From Desulfobacteraceae bacterium (GTDB taxonomy: Bacteria > Desulfobacterota > Desulfobacteria > Desulfobacterales > Desulfosarcinaceae): a stretch of DNA of 64,000 nt. Location: positions 1-64,000 of the forward strand of contig JAAERL010000021.1 of NCBI GenBank assembly GCA_024230435.1. The letters are read 5' to 3'. Each line of letters opens with the position of its first letter. Positions within the stretch are counted from its first letter, which is position 1. Of the stretch, positions 40,988 to 50,600 are shown piece after piece. Below the pieces are notes generated by a model that was given only the letters and a program-made list of their open reading frames with translations, was not told the origin of the DNA and did not search any database. The position numbers and the translations under genes were made by a program.

Positions 40988-43117
40988 CTATAATAATATT
41001 CTGGCATCAACGATGCTCAGGCCGTCATAATGAAGAATCACTGGATTCAAGTCCATTTCAGCAATTTCAGGATAGGATTCAATAATATCGGAAACCTGCA
41101 AGAGAAGGTTTACCAGCGCCTTTTGGTCATAAGGGGATTGGCCTCGCACGCCTTCTAATATTGGAGAAGATTTGGTTTCCGCAATCATGCTTTTGGCTGA
41201 AAATCGGCTAATCGGAAGTACCCGGAAACTGATGTCCTTTAAAATTTCAACCATTACACCGCCCAAACCGTACATAATGACTGGACCAAATTGCTCATCT
41301 ATTTTAGTGCCGATGATCACTTCGAGCCCCTGTTTTGCCATGGGGCCTACCAGAACGCCTCGAATATCGGCGCCGGGATTATATCTTTTGCAATTTTCCA
41401 TGATCTGGGAATAAGCAACACGTACGTGTTCAATTCCTTTTAAATTAAGTTTAACCCCTCCGGCATCACTTTTATGTAAAATGTCCGGCGAAACCACTTT
41501 CAAAACAATCGGCCCTTTAATTTGTGCTGCAAAGCAAATGGCCTCTTCTTCAGAAGTGGCCAATTGATCACCTGCCACCGAGCATCCATGTATTCGCAAC
41601 AACCGTTTTGCTTCGTGCTCGAGCAAACCGGTCCGGCCTTCCTTAATAGCGTGCTCTATAATTTGCTTGCCTTCTGATTTAGCTTTTGTTCCCCAATCGA
41701 AAACAAAATTGGTCTTTGCATGATAACTGGCCAGGTAATTACCATATTGATTCAGTGCATCAATGCATTTACAGGCCACATCCAAAGAATCGTAAACCGG
41801 TATATTGTAATAGCGGCAAAGCTCCAGGGAGTGGGGATGTTCCGAATTGAAAAGACTATGGATGACTACGGGCTTATTGCGTTTTTTCACAAGCTTGCCC
41901 ATTTGATGCGCCGCGTCCTCTTCTTTCAGGGAAAGGGTTTGGGCAAACCTGATACCGTAGCCGCCAAACAAACCAACCAGCAGCAGGGCTCCCACAGCGC
42001 CGTCTTTAAGAATAATTCTGGCGCAATCTGCAAACAGGGAAGGGTCTGCGTCAGTACCTCCGGCAACATCTACCGGATTTGTGACTGTGGCGGCGGCCGG
42101 CAGAATTTCAAGCAATTTTTTTTGTGTTTTATTACTCAGTTCCGGTATCTCAATGCCATATTCGGTTAAAATATCCGCAGCAATGGTGGCATGCCCGCCG
42201 CCATCGGCCAAAATGGCGACACGGCCGTTTTTAAGAGGAGGACAACTCGATAAGGTTTCCGCAACAGGAAACAATTCATCCGAATTATCGATTACCACAA
42301 TGCCTGCACGTTTGAATGCGCCTTTTGCAACCAGGCTCATACCAGCCAGGGCGCCGGTATGCGAGCCGGCGGATCGTCTGCCGGTATCCGTACGTCCGCT
42401 TTTTAAAAGAATAATAGGTTTTTTTTGGGTGGTAATATAAGCTTGCTGTAAAAACTCACGCCCCGCGCTCATTCCTTCCACGTACATCAAAATGGCCCGT
42501 GTGTCCTCATCATGCAAAAGGAATTCAAGATATTCATGAAACTTGATATCAGCCTCATTTCCCACCCCCACATAATAGGAGAATCCTTTACTGCTTTTGA
42601 GTTTTGCCTCGGTAATCAGGCTTAGCGCCATATTTCCGCTTTGAGTCAATAAAGCGATATCCCCCCTTGGCACGTTTCGTATTCCCACAAGATTCAGGTT
42701 GTCAATTAAATTCAACATACCGGACGTGTTGGGACCTATCAGGCGGATATTATACGTTTTTGCTACGAATATGATTTTTTCTTCCAGTGTCTTTCCAGCT
42801 TCACCGGTTTCACGGAATCCTCCAGCCAGAATAACCGCGCCGGAAACTCCTTTTCTGCCGCACTCTTCTAAAATGGCCGGAACCGTGGAAGCAGGTGTTG
42901 CGATCAAAGCAACATCAACCGGCCCTTCCACTGCAGAAACGCTAGAATAGCAAGAAAACCCAAGAATGGTGTCTTCTTTTGGATTAATCGGATAAATTTT
43001 TCCTTCATATTTTTCATCCAACAACATTCGAATCGCCTGATAGCCTCGCTTTGTCTCAGCTTTTGAAGCGCCAACGACTGCTACTGATCTAGGATGCATC
43101 ACCTTCTCAAGTCCCAT
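40988..43117 (-). CDS. ADP-forming acyl-CoA (acetyl-CoA) synthetase, fused alpha-beta
   Basis: About 709 residues combine the alpha part (CoA-binding VAVVGASKAETKRGYQAIRMLL, succinyl-CoA ligase-like, with the phospho-histidine motif SGRTDTGRRSAGSHTGALAG) and the beta part (ATP-grasp, GPIVLKVVSPDILHKSDAGGVKLNL and EMDLNPVIL). Such enzymes make ATP from acyl-CoA, ADP and phosphate or run in reverse to activate acids. I begin at the ATG at 43117, eight bases after GAGGT; a GTG at 43132 is upstream. Adjacent genes encode a crotonase and unrelated proteins, so the acyl substrate may be a beta-oxidation intermediate. Confidence 0.9.
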   Translation of the reverse strand: MGLEKVMHPRSVAVVGASKAETKRGYQAIRMLLDEKYEGKIYPINPKEDTILGFSCYSSVSAVEGPVDVALIATPASTVPAILEECGRKGVSGAVILAGGFRETGEAGKTLEEKIIFVAKTYNIRLIGPNTSGMLNLIDNLNLVGIRNVPRGDIALLTQSGNMALSLITEAKLKSSKGFSYYVGVGNEADIKFHEYLEFLLHDEDTRAILMYVEGMSAGREFLQQAYITTQKKPIILLKSGRTDTGRRSAGSHTGALAGMSLVAKGAFKRAGIVVIDNSDELFPVAETLSSCPPLKNGRVAILADGGGHATIAADILTEYGIEIPELSNKTQKKLLEILPAAATVTNPVDVAGGTDADPSLFADCARIILKDGAVGALLLVGLFGGYGIRFAQTLSLKEEDAAHQMGKLVKKRNKPVVIHSLFNSEHPHSLELCRYYNIPVYDSLDVACKCIDALNQYGNYLASYHAKTNFVFDWGTKAKSEGKQIIEHAIKEGRTGLLEHEAKRLLRIHGCSVAGDQLATSEEEAICFAAQIKGPIVLKVVSPDILHKSDAGGVKLNLKGIEHVRVAYSQIMENCKRYNPGADIRGVLVGPMAKQGLEVIIGTKIDEQFGPVIMYGLGGVMVEILKDISFRVLPISRFSAKSMIAETKSSPILEGVRGQSPYDQKALVNLLLQVSDIIESYPEIAEMDLNPVILHYDGLSIVDARILL

Positions 43118-43168
43118 TGTATATAACCTCACTTTCTTACGGCGATGAATTTGCCTCTACTGTTTTTT

Positions 43169-43933
43169 TTACTTTTTTCGTTTTTCAAAATCATTCAAAG
43201 CTTGATTACGTTCTTTGGTTGCAACACAAGCCAAACAGGCTTCGACCTCAAAATCCATAATGGCCTCCAGGCTAGCTTCTCCTTGCGCCAAATGAAGTCC
43301 GCGTTTAATCATTTTTAATGAAAACAGGCTGTTTTTTGATATGCGCCCGGCCATATCCATTGCGTATGCCAAGAGATCATCTTTGGGCACTGCTTTGTTA
43401 ACCAGGCCAATGCGTTCGGCCTCCTTACCATCAATAGGCTCGGCCGTAAAAAGCAATTCTTTAGCTTTTCCCGGTCCGATTAAATCTTGAATCAGCCGGA
43501 ATGCTCCACCGGTGACAGATGATGAGACTTTGGCTTCAGGCGAACCTATTTTTGCGTCTTCAGCGGCAATGCGGATATCGCAAGCCAAAGCCAGTTCATA
43601 TCCAGAGCCAAGGGCATAACCGTTAATTGCGGCAATGGTGGGTTTTTCATATCGAATGATTTGACGTGAAACGTGTTGAAGCGTTTCAAGGTATATACGA
43701 TAATCTTCAGCGCTGCGTGTTTTGGATTCTTTTAAATCTGCGCCAGAGCAAAAAGCCCTTCCTTGCCCTGTAATAAGTACGGCTTTTATTTCAGGAGCAA
43801 GCCGGGCGTGATCCAGAGCCGCCTGCAAATCATCCCATAACTGGCGATTCATTGCATTGAGCACATCAGGACGATTAAGTTTTATCAACGCGATTGCATT
43901 ATTCTTGCTATAAATAAGTGTTGAAAAATTCAT
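43169..43933 (-). CDS. Enoyl-CoA hydratase/isomerase family protein
   Basis: The 254-residue crotonase-fold protein has an oxyanion-hole segment GRAFCSGADLKE, the second conserved block AAINGYALGSGYELALACDIRIAAEDAKIGSPE and the C-terminal GLVNKAVPKDDLLAYAMDMA. The glutamate of GSPE corresponds to one of the catalytic acids of hydratases. The site's other Glu is not obvious (SSSVTGGAF), so isomerase or other crotonase chemistry is possible. It lies 51 bases upstream of the acyl-CoA synthetase on the same strand and may share its mRNA. Confidence 0.88.
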   Translation of the reverse strand: MNFSTLIYSKNNAIALIKLNRPDVLNAMNRQLWDDLQAALDHARLAPEIKAVLITGQGRAFCSGADLKESKTRSAEDYRIYLETLQHVSRQIIRYEKPTIAAINGYALGSGYELALACDIRIAAEDAKIGSPEAKVSSSVTGGAFRLIQDLIGPGKAKELLFTAEPIDGKEAERIGLVNKAVPKDDLLAYAMDMAGRISKNSLFSLKMIKRGLHLAQGEASLEAIMDFEVEACLACVATKERNQALNDFEKRKK

Positions 43934-43962
43934 TCAAGGTATCCCTGTATTCATTTTGACCG

Positions 43963-44181
43963 TTAATAATTTTTAATATCAAGGGCATAGCTATTGAAGT
44001 CTTTTTCCTCTAAAAACCGGCTTACCATTTCACTTACTTTTAAGGCCGTGTCTACGTGGCAAACACCGCTGGCATTTTTTCCGGCTGATTTTTTAGTGTT
44101 ACCAACAATTGCCTGTAGCGTTTCAGTTTTGATGAGCACTGTCAGGTTTAACCTTAACTTGTCTTGCGCTTTATCCGTCAT
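43963..44181 (-). CDS. Small conserved-looking hypothetical protein
   Basis: The 72-residue frame has AAAGGAG and AGGAT ahead of its ATG and lies 29 bases upstream of the crotonase gene on the same strand, so co-transcription is likely. It is polar, with one cysteine (GVCHVD) and a helical C-terminus (ALKVSEMVSRFLEEKDFNSYAL). I recognise no family and infer no function. Confidence 0.55.
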   Translation of the reverse strand: MTDKAQDKLRLNLTVLIKTETLQAIVGNTKKSAGKNASGVCHVDTALKVSEMVSRFLEEKDFNSYALDIKNY

Positions 44182-44300
44182 ATCCTGAAAACTCCTTTAT
44201 TTTATCCGCCATTGTTTGTAATATTTGCAGGTTAAAAAACGATTCCTTGAAATTGAAATAGTTGCCCGGAGTTGCTTCATAATACTGATTTAAGTAGATA

Positions 44301-44324
44301 ATAACTATAAAATTAGTTAGTTAT
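44301..44324. promoter_or_regulatory. Inverted repeat between divergent genes
   Basis: ATAACTA at 44301-44307 and TAGTTAT at 44318-44324 form a perfect inverted repeat with a ten-base centre that itself contains TTAGTT. It lies in the 188-base region between the divergent small gene (start 44181) and the Cys-rich gene (start 44370), where a repressor site would fit. Confidence 0.3.
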
Positions 44325-44369
44325 CCAAAAAATAATCGGTTTTCCAAGGATCAAATAAGGACCGCTTTA

Positions 44370-44987
44370 ATGAATGATTATCAAAAGGAAGAACTGGAAG
44401 CGCTTGAACAAATTAGTCAGACTATGGTGCAGCTCAAGCCGGATGAACGGATAATGCTTAGTGAAATGATCGAACCTTATTTATCTTTCCGCCGGAAGCT
44501 AGATGCATTTTTATCCGGCAAATTCAGCGATCACTGTACGAGCAGTTGCTACCAGAACAACCTAAGCGCATGTTGCAGCAAAGACGGAATCATCACCTTT
44601 TGGGCCGATGCCGTGATCAATCTATTTTGTTCAAGCAAAGCACAAATACAAGATGTTTACAAGTCGTTGAAAGAGCCTTGGTCTCAGGTAAAATGCACAT
44701 ACCTGACGCCTGGCGGTTGCTGCTGGAAAGTCAGGCCGCTGGTTTGCGCAATGTTTATTTGCGATTCGGCGCAAAAAAATGTTTTCGGTAAAAATGCTCA
44801 AGCGAAAACGAAATGGAGGCAATTCGAGAGAACGGCAAAATCCTTCCGGTGGCCGGATAAAATTGTTCTTTTTGATAGTTTAGAGCGCTGTTTTATGGAA
44901 AAAGGCTGCCGTTCATCTCTCATGCACTTAAACACAAGTCCGGGTTTATTGAATATCAAAAAAAAATATGGTGTTAAGCTGTATTGA
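44370..44987 (+). CDS. Cysteine-rich protein, YkgJ-like metal-binding cluster
   Basis: The 205-residue soluble protein has 12 cysteines, clustered as HCTSSC, ACCSKDG, GGCCWKVRPLVCAMFIC and two late single residues. The block with GGCCWKVRPLVC resembles YkgJ-type zinc/iron-chelating domains, where a Cys-Cys pair, an aromatic residue and an R-P-x2-C are conserved. The N-terminal 50 residues are helical. AAGGACC precedes the ATG. It is flanked by convergent proB, so it is probably its own unit. A metal-binding role is inferred; the substrate is unknown. Confidence 0.6.
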   Translation: MNDYQKEELEALEQISQTMVQLKPDERIMLSEMIEPYLSFRRKLDAFLSGKFSDHCTSSCYQNNLSACCSKDGIITFWADAVINLFCSSKAQIQDVYKSLKEPWSQVKCTYLTPGGCCWKVRPLVCAMFICDSAQKNVFGKNAQAKTKWRQFERTAKSFRWPDKIVLFDSLERCFMEKGCRSSLMHLNTSPGLLNIKKKYGVKLY

Positions 44988-45048
44988 TGTATTTGGCCGG
45001 TTTTTGATCTGTACAACTATGCCGGGCGCAAGAAATGTCTAATCTAAA

Positions 45049-46167
45049 TCACAACAGCACCATGTTATCCCTGTGAACGACCTCATCATAATGATTTGCT
45101 CCAAGGCAGGATGCCACCTGCCTTGACTTTAACCCTTTGATCAGACTGATATCCGATGAACAAAAGTTAACCAATCCCTTTCCGATCAAAATTCCGGTTG
45201 CGCTTTCAAAACTGACGGCACTACCTTGCCCGAAATTGCCGAATACATCTAAAATACCGATGGGCAGCAAGCTTTTTCCATTTTTTTTCAAAGCTGTGAC
45301 AGCTCCATCATCAATCACCAGACGCCCTTTGGGTTCTAATGTATATGCGATCCAGCACTTCCGGCTGGCCATTTTCTCGGCTTTTGGAATAAAATAGGTG
45401 CCGATTTTTATTCCATCAAACAATTTCAAGAGGATATCACAGATATCCCCTCTTGCGACAATCATCGGGATACCGGCCGAAGTAACTTTTTTTGCCGCCT
45501 GTATTTTGCTCAGCATTCCGCCGGCGCCAAGCACTCCTGGCATATCAGAGGCGAATTGTTCTATTTTATTTTCAAAAGCATTTGTTCTTTCTATTAAAAC
45601 TGCATCTTTATGCTTCCTTGGATCTTTATCGTACAGGCCGTCGATATCTGTAAGAACAAGTAAAAAATCAGCGTCCATTAATAATGTGATCATGGCGGCC
45701 AGGTTATCATTGTCCCCAAGTTTAATTTCTTCAACCATGACTGTGTCGTTCTCATTAATAATTGGGACAACCTGCCAATTCATCAGCATATTTATTGTAT
45801 TTCGAGCATTTAAATATCGTTTGCGATCATTGAGATCCTCACCTGTCAAAAGAATTTGGGCAATTTTTTTGTCCCGGAGGCCAAAGCTTTTTTCATAAGC
45901 ATTCATTAACCCGCTTTGGCCGATGGCTGCAATGGCCTGCCGTTTTGGGATCTCCTCCGGTCTTTTATTCATCTGCATTTTACGCAATCCGGCCGCCATG
46001 GCTCCTGATGAAACAACAATGACCTCAATACCGCTGTCCATCAGCCTGGAAATCTGATTCGAAATCGATTCGATTACTTGAAGGTTCAAGCTGTTAACCG
46101 CCGTAATAACGTTACTGCCAAGTTTAACGACAACGCGCCGGGCTTTTTTCAATTTATTCTGTGGCAT
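45049..46167 (-). CDS. proB: Glutamate 5-kinase
   Basis: The 372-residue enzyme has the amino-acid kinase start RRVVVKLGSNVIT, SSGAMAAGLRKM, INENDTV and LTDIDGLYDKDPR. A C-terminal PUA domain (about 275-372, RLVIDDGAVTALKKNGKSLLPIGI) follows, as in E. coli ProB. It phosphorylates glutamate in the first step of proline synthesis. It overlaps proA by one base, so the pair is translated together in the order proA-proB, reversed relative to E. coli. The PUA domain and feedback site make proline inhibition likely. Confidence 0.97.
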   Translation of the reverse strand: MPQNKLKKARRVVVKLGSNVITAVNSLNLQVIESISNQISRLMDSGIEVIVVSSGAMAAGLRKMQMNKRPEEIPKRQAIAAIGQSGLMNAYEKSFGLRDKKIAQILLTGEDLNDRKRYLNARNTINMLMNWQVVPIINENDTVMVEEIKLGDNDNLAAMITLLMDADFLLVLTDIDGLYDKDPRKHKDAVLIERTNAFENKIEQFASDMPGVLGAGGMLSKIQAAKKVTSAGIPMIVARGDICDILLKLFDGIKIGTYFIPKAEKMASRKCWIAYTLEPKGRLVIDDGAVTALKKNGKSLLPIGILDVFGNFGQGSAVSFESATGILIGKGLVNFCSSDISLIKGLKSRQVASCLGANHYDEVVHRDNMVLL

Positions 46168-47471
46168 CAGGCATCCCCTTTAAATGAGAGGTTTAATTCT
46201 GTATGCAAATAGGCTCTTGCACAAGGCCCGCTGTAATCGGCAACTTTGTGGCCGTTGCCAATTAACCTCCACTGATAGATCATCAGCCCCTCAAGGCCCA
46301 CAGGTCCACGGGCATGAATTTTATTTGTACTGATGCCAACTTCCGCGCCAAGACCAAACCGAAACCCGTCTGCAAATCTTGAACTGCAATTCCAGAATGC
46401 ATTCGCTGTATCTGTGTGATCCATGAATTGAACGGCTCTTTGCTTATCAGCAGTGACGATAACATCTGTATGGCCCGAACCATACCGGTTGATATGGGAA
46501 ATTGCATTTTTAAGGGAGCCAACTACTTTGACTGAAACTTTATAATCAAGGTATTCGGTTTGCCAGTGGGCCTGTGTAGCCTGGTCACAGGAAATGATGG
46601 CGCAAGTTTTTTTACAACCATAGATCGTTACACCATGTTTATCCATTTGTTTTTTCAATTGAGGTAGAAAATTTGCCGCAACTTTTTCATGAATTAAAAA
46701 TGTTTCCGCAGCATTGCAGACCGCTACATACTGGCATTTGCTGTCTGTGCAGATTTGTAATGCCATATCCGCCTCCGCCTTCGAATCCACATAAATATGA
46801 CAAATGCCGTCCGCGTGACCAAGCACAGGAATTAGCGTATTATCCATGATTAACTTTACAAAGGCATTGCTTCCTCTGGGGATAATCAAATCGACAAAAT
46901 CATTTAACGCAAGCATACGGGTGACTTGATCACGTCTTTCGAGCAAAACCAGCCAGCCATCGGGCAATCCTGATCTAACGCCTGCATCATGAATAAGATC
47001 GGCAAGAATGCGATTGGTTCCGGCAGCCTCACTGCCCCCTTTGAGCAACACGGCATTACCGCTTTTCAAGCATAGTGCGGCAATCTGGACCAGTGCGTCC
47101 GGACGGGATTCAAAAATCACACCGATAACGCCGATGGGCCGGCTAACCTTATAGAGTTCAAGCCCTTTATCCAGAAGGGTTGCTTTCAAGGTAACTCCCA
47201 CTGGATCGGGCAGTTTAATGAGACTGTCAATACCATCACAGGACTCGGCAATTTTATCACTATCAAATTTTAACCGCTTGATCAGGGGGGCGTCCAGTTG
47301 ATCTTTTTTAGCTTTTTGAATATCAGCCGTATTGTGTTTTGCAATCCGGTTTCCATTTTTAAGCAATACATCTTTGATATGTTCAAGCGCCTGATTTTTG
47401 ATAGTTGCCGGCAAAGCCGCCATGGAGGTTGAAGCATCCTTGCATTTTTGGGCGCACGTTGTGATATCCAT
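46167..47471 (-). CDS. proA: Glutamate-5-semialdehyde dehydrogenase (gamma-glutamyl phosphate reductase)
   Basis: The 434-residue enzyme has RPIGVIGVIFESRPDALVQIAALCLKSGNAVLLKGGSEA, a nucleotide-binding segment, and the catalytic cysteine in YVAVCNAAETFLIHE. The end (AEVGISTNKIHARGPVGLEGLMIYQWRLIGNGHKV) is typical of ProA. It reduces gamma-glutamyl phosphate from ProB to the semialdehyde with NADPH. proA and proB form a two-gene operon; proC is not in the window. A hairpin at 47497-47531 separates it from the upstream synthase gene. Confidence 0.97.
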   Translation of the reverse strand: MDITTCAQKCKDASTSMAALPATIKNQALEHIKDVLLKNGNRIAKHNTADIQKAKKDQLDAPLIKRLKFDSDKIAESCDGIDSLIKLPDPVGVTLKATLLDKGLELYKVSRPIGVIGVIFESRPDALVQIAALCLKSGNAVLLKGGSEAAGTNRILADLIHDAGVRSGLPDGWLVLLERRDQVTRMLALNDFVDLIIPRGSNAFVKLIMDNTLIPVLGHADGICHIYVDSKAEADMALQICTDSKCQYVAVCNAAETFLIHEKVAANFLPQLKKQMDKHGVTIYGCKKTCAIISCDQATQAHWQTEYLDYKVSVKVVGSLKNAISHINRYGSGHTDVIVTADKQRAVQFMDHTDTANAFWNCSSRFADGFRFGLGAEVGISTNKIHARGPVGLEGLMIYQWRLIGNGHKVADYSGPCARAYLHTELNLSFKGDA

Positions 47472-47496
47472 TTTATTTTCCTAAAGGTAAACGATT

Positions 47497-47531
47497 ACAG
47501 GCCGGATTTAACTTTGCCAAATCCGGCCTGT
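47497..47531. terminator. GC-rich hairpin between the pfa-like synthase gene and proA
   Basis: ACAGGCCGGATTT and AAATCCGGCCTGT pair perfectly over 13 bases with a nine-base loop. It follows the synthase stop (47643) by about 110 bases in the direction of transcription. No long T run follows on the minus strand, so termination strength is uncertain. Confidence 0.55.
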
Positions 47532-47642
47532 GATATTGCTGTTTTGTCAAGGTGAAAGCCGTGAAGCATTTATCCGGCGAACCTATGATAAACAGAATTT
47601 GAAGTTCGAAAAAGCTGTAAAAATCTGAGGATTTCAAAATTT

Positions 47643-50600
47643 TCAGGATTGATTTTCAAACGCTTTTTCCAAGTTTTCGTTCATAATCGCTTCATAGCCT
47701 TCGAGGCGGGCTATCACATTCTTTTGTTCATCCAGGAAAGAAAAATCACCAACCATTTTGTGCCCAGATACGCTTACTATCTCTAATATTGCCGAAACTT
47801 CCTGTTCCGGGAACCGATCCCGGTACTGCCGGTATGAAGCTGCATAGCTTGGCAGCGATACCTTGCCTTGATTGTCATGGCACCAGATAATGGCCATTTG
47901 AAAAGCGCAATCCAAAACAAGGGGATCGGCAATCCAGCGGCTGCGCAGAGGATCATTCATCCAGCGGTCAGGTCCGGGCGCTGCCGACACCTGGGCGGTC
48001 ATTCCGGTTTTTGACAATCTGATAATTTTTTTAATCCCCCTTAAGGCCTGACCGTGAAACAGGATACGGTTGTAAATGTCATCGATGGACGGAACACTTC
48101 CGTTATTCTTGAAATGACCATTTTCTATAAAGGCCGGAGCAGATGGCAATTGATCTGTTAAAATGGCCCTGGCGCTTGAATGAACTACTTCGCGCCCTTC
48201 CATAACGCCATTTCTGATTTCCACGTCAACTTCATAAATTTGACCGTTACGTTTTGCTTTTCCAGCCATTAAGCGTATCATTTTGTCACCGGAATCCAGA
48301 ACAATCCCCTTGCATAAACGAAGATTGTCCATTCCATGCAAGGCAAGCCCGGGATTGGCATGCAGGGCGCTATGGGCAAGCCACTCGGCAATCAGTGCAA
48401 AAGGCACTACAGGGTGACCATCCAATCGATGCGATTCTAAAATAGGTACACGATCAAGATCAATGTTCCTTTTTGCCGCTATATTCAGGTCAGTCAGCGA
48501 TTTATCAGTTCCGGCCGGTTGTTCATCGAAACCGGCATTGACATCCGGGACAGCGGGACCGCCTAAAACGACCTCAATGTCAGCGTCAGGAGCCGTGTTT
48601 GCCATTTCTTCGGCCATGGCGCGTGAACCGCCCTGAATGGGTATCAACGACACACCGCGTTTTGTAAAACTCAGTTTCAGCGAGGACGTCACCATTCCGC
48701 CGTCCCACGGTCCCCAATTCAAAGCCAGGGTTTTACATTCAGGGCGTTTGGCTGCTTGGTCACGTGCCATTTTATTCAATATTTCATTTGCCATAGCGTA
48801 GTCAGCCTGCCCGGCGTTTCCTAATCGGGCGCTGATGGATGAAAATAAGACAAGGTAATTCAATTGATCATCGGCTGCAGCAAATAACAGATTTTCCAGC
48901 CCTTTGACCTTCGTATCTAGCACACGCTCCAGCTGTTCGGGTTGTTTTTCGGTAATCAGGCAATCTTCCAACACCCCTGCGCCGTGGATCAGTCCCTTAA
49001 TAGGACCTAAATCATTGCGGATTTTGCCGAATACGGTTTGAAGATCCTCTGCGCAACGGACATCCGCCGAATAATAACCGGCTTGAATATTATCGCGTGA
49101 AAGCGCTTCAAGGCAGCGGGCGGTATCACGATTGGCTTTAATAATCCGGTAGCGTTCATCGATTTGTTTCAAAGAATCTACTTTTCCACCGAAATGATTT
49201 TCAAGAATAGCCTTTTTGATTTGAGTTTGATCTTCCAACGCATTGAGCCATTCAGGTTCATCGCTTGGCGCTGCAGATCGTCCCAACAAAGCCAGGCGGC
49301 AGCCGGTCTGCAAGGCCAGATAACTGGCGGCGGCAGAGGTGACTCCCCGCGCACCGCCGGTTACAACGACAACATCGTGTTTGCCTAATGTGATGTCCCC
49401 GGTTGTCTGCAAAGCCGCCTGTTCTTGATGCAACGTCCAGCGTTTGCCTTCGGTCAAACCAATTTCAGCAGGTGTTTCCGGTGACATATGGATCAGTTCA
49501 GACACCACGGCATTGGCGATTGCGGTTGTATCCTGCCAGCCAGGATCAATATCTAATGCCATACAACTGATATCCTCCCATTCCAAGGCAGCGGTTTTTA
49601 TCAAGCCGGTCAAAGCGCCCTGCCTGGGGTCTGCAACCGGACCGCCTTTAAACCCGAACGCACCGTCAAAAAAAGTAATAGACGAGAAAAAGGGTTCCGG
49701 TTTTGTTTGCGATACCGCATCTTTTAACAAAGGCTCGGCCGCCTTTGCCCATAACAGCGCATCTTGTGGTGTTACAGGGGCGATAAGGATTAACCCGGTT
49801 AGATGAGTTAATTTATCAAGATCTTTATATGACGCCACAATTCCGGCTCTAAGGTTTGCCTTGGTCAACTCTGCGACAATGGCTTCACTCAATCCTTTGC
49901 CGGAAAGGGTAACACCGATAAAATGATCATCTGAGGGTTGCAACTGTTTGTGCTCATGCAGGGGCGCGGACCGGACTTTCACAATACTGCGTAAGACGGT
50001 ATCGGATGGCTGAACATGCTGCGGCAGCGCCTCCGGTTCGGAAACCGTATCTGTACCAGGTTGGTTGCCTGAACCTGCAAGGTAGCCGCTGATCTGCGCC
50101 AGGGTTTTCAAACTGCCCATAAGATCCGGCGTAATTTTGGGCAAGTGGGGCATTTTTTCCTCAAGGGCGGATAAAATTTCAACCCGCTTGATGGAATCAA
50201 TGCCAAGGTCGGACTCGATGTCCATCTCCATGCTCAGCATATCGGACGGATAGCCGGTTAATTGACTCACAATCTCCAGCACAGCCTGATGGATATCTTC
50301 GGTATTGGCCTGCCCGCCGGATTGCGCCTGAGAGCCTGAACCTGAACCTGACGGGTGACCGTTGGATAGATAATCGCTGATCTGCGCCAGGGTTTTCAAA
50401 CTGCCCATAAGATCCGGCGTAATTTTGGGCAAGTGGGGCATTTTTTCCTCAAGGGCGGATAAAATTTCAACCCGCTTGATGGAATCTATGCCAAGGTCGG
50501 ACTCGATGTCCATCTCCATGCTCAGCATATCGGACGGATAGCCGGTTAATTGACTCACAATCTCCAGCACAGCCTGATGGATATCCTCGGTATTGGCCTG

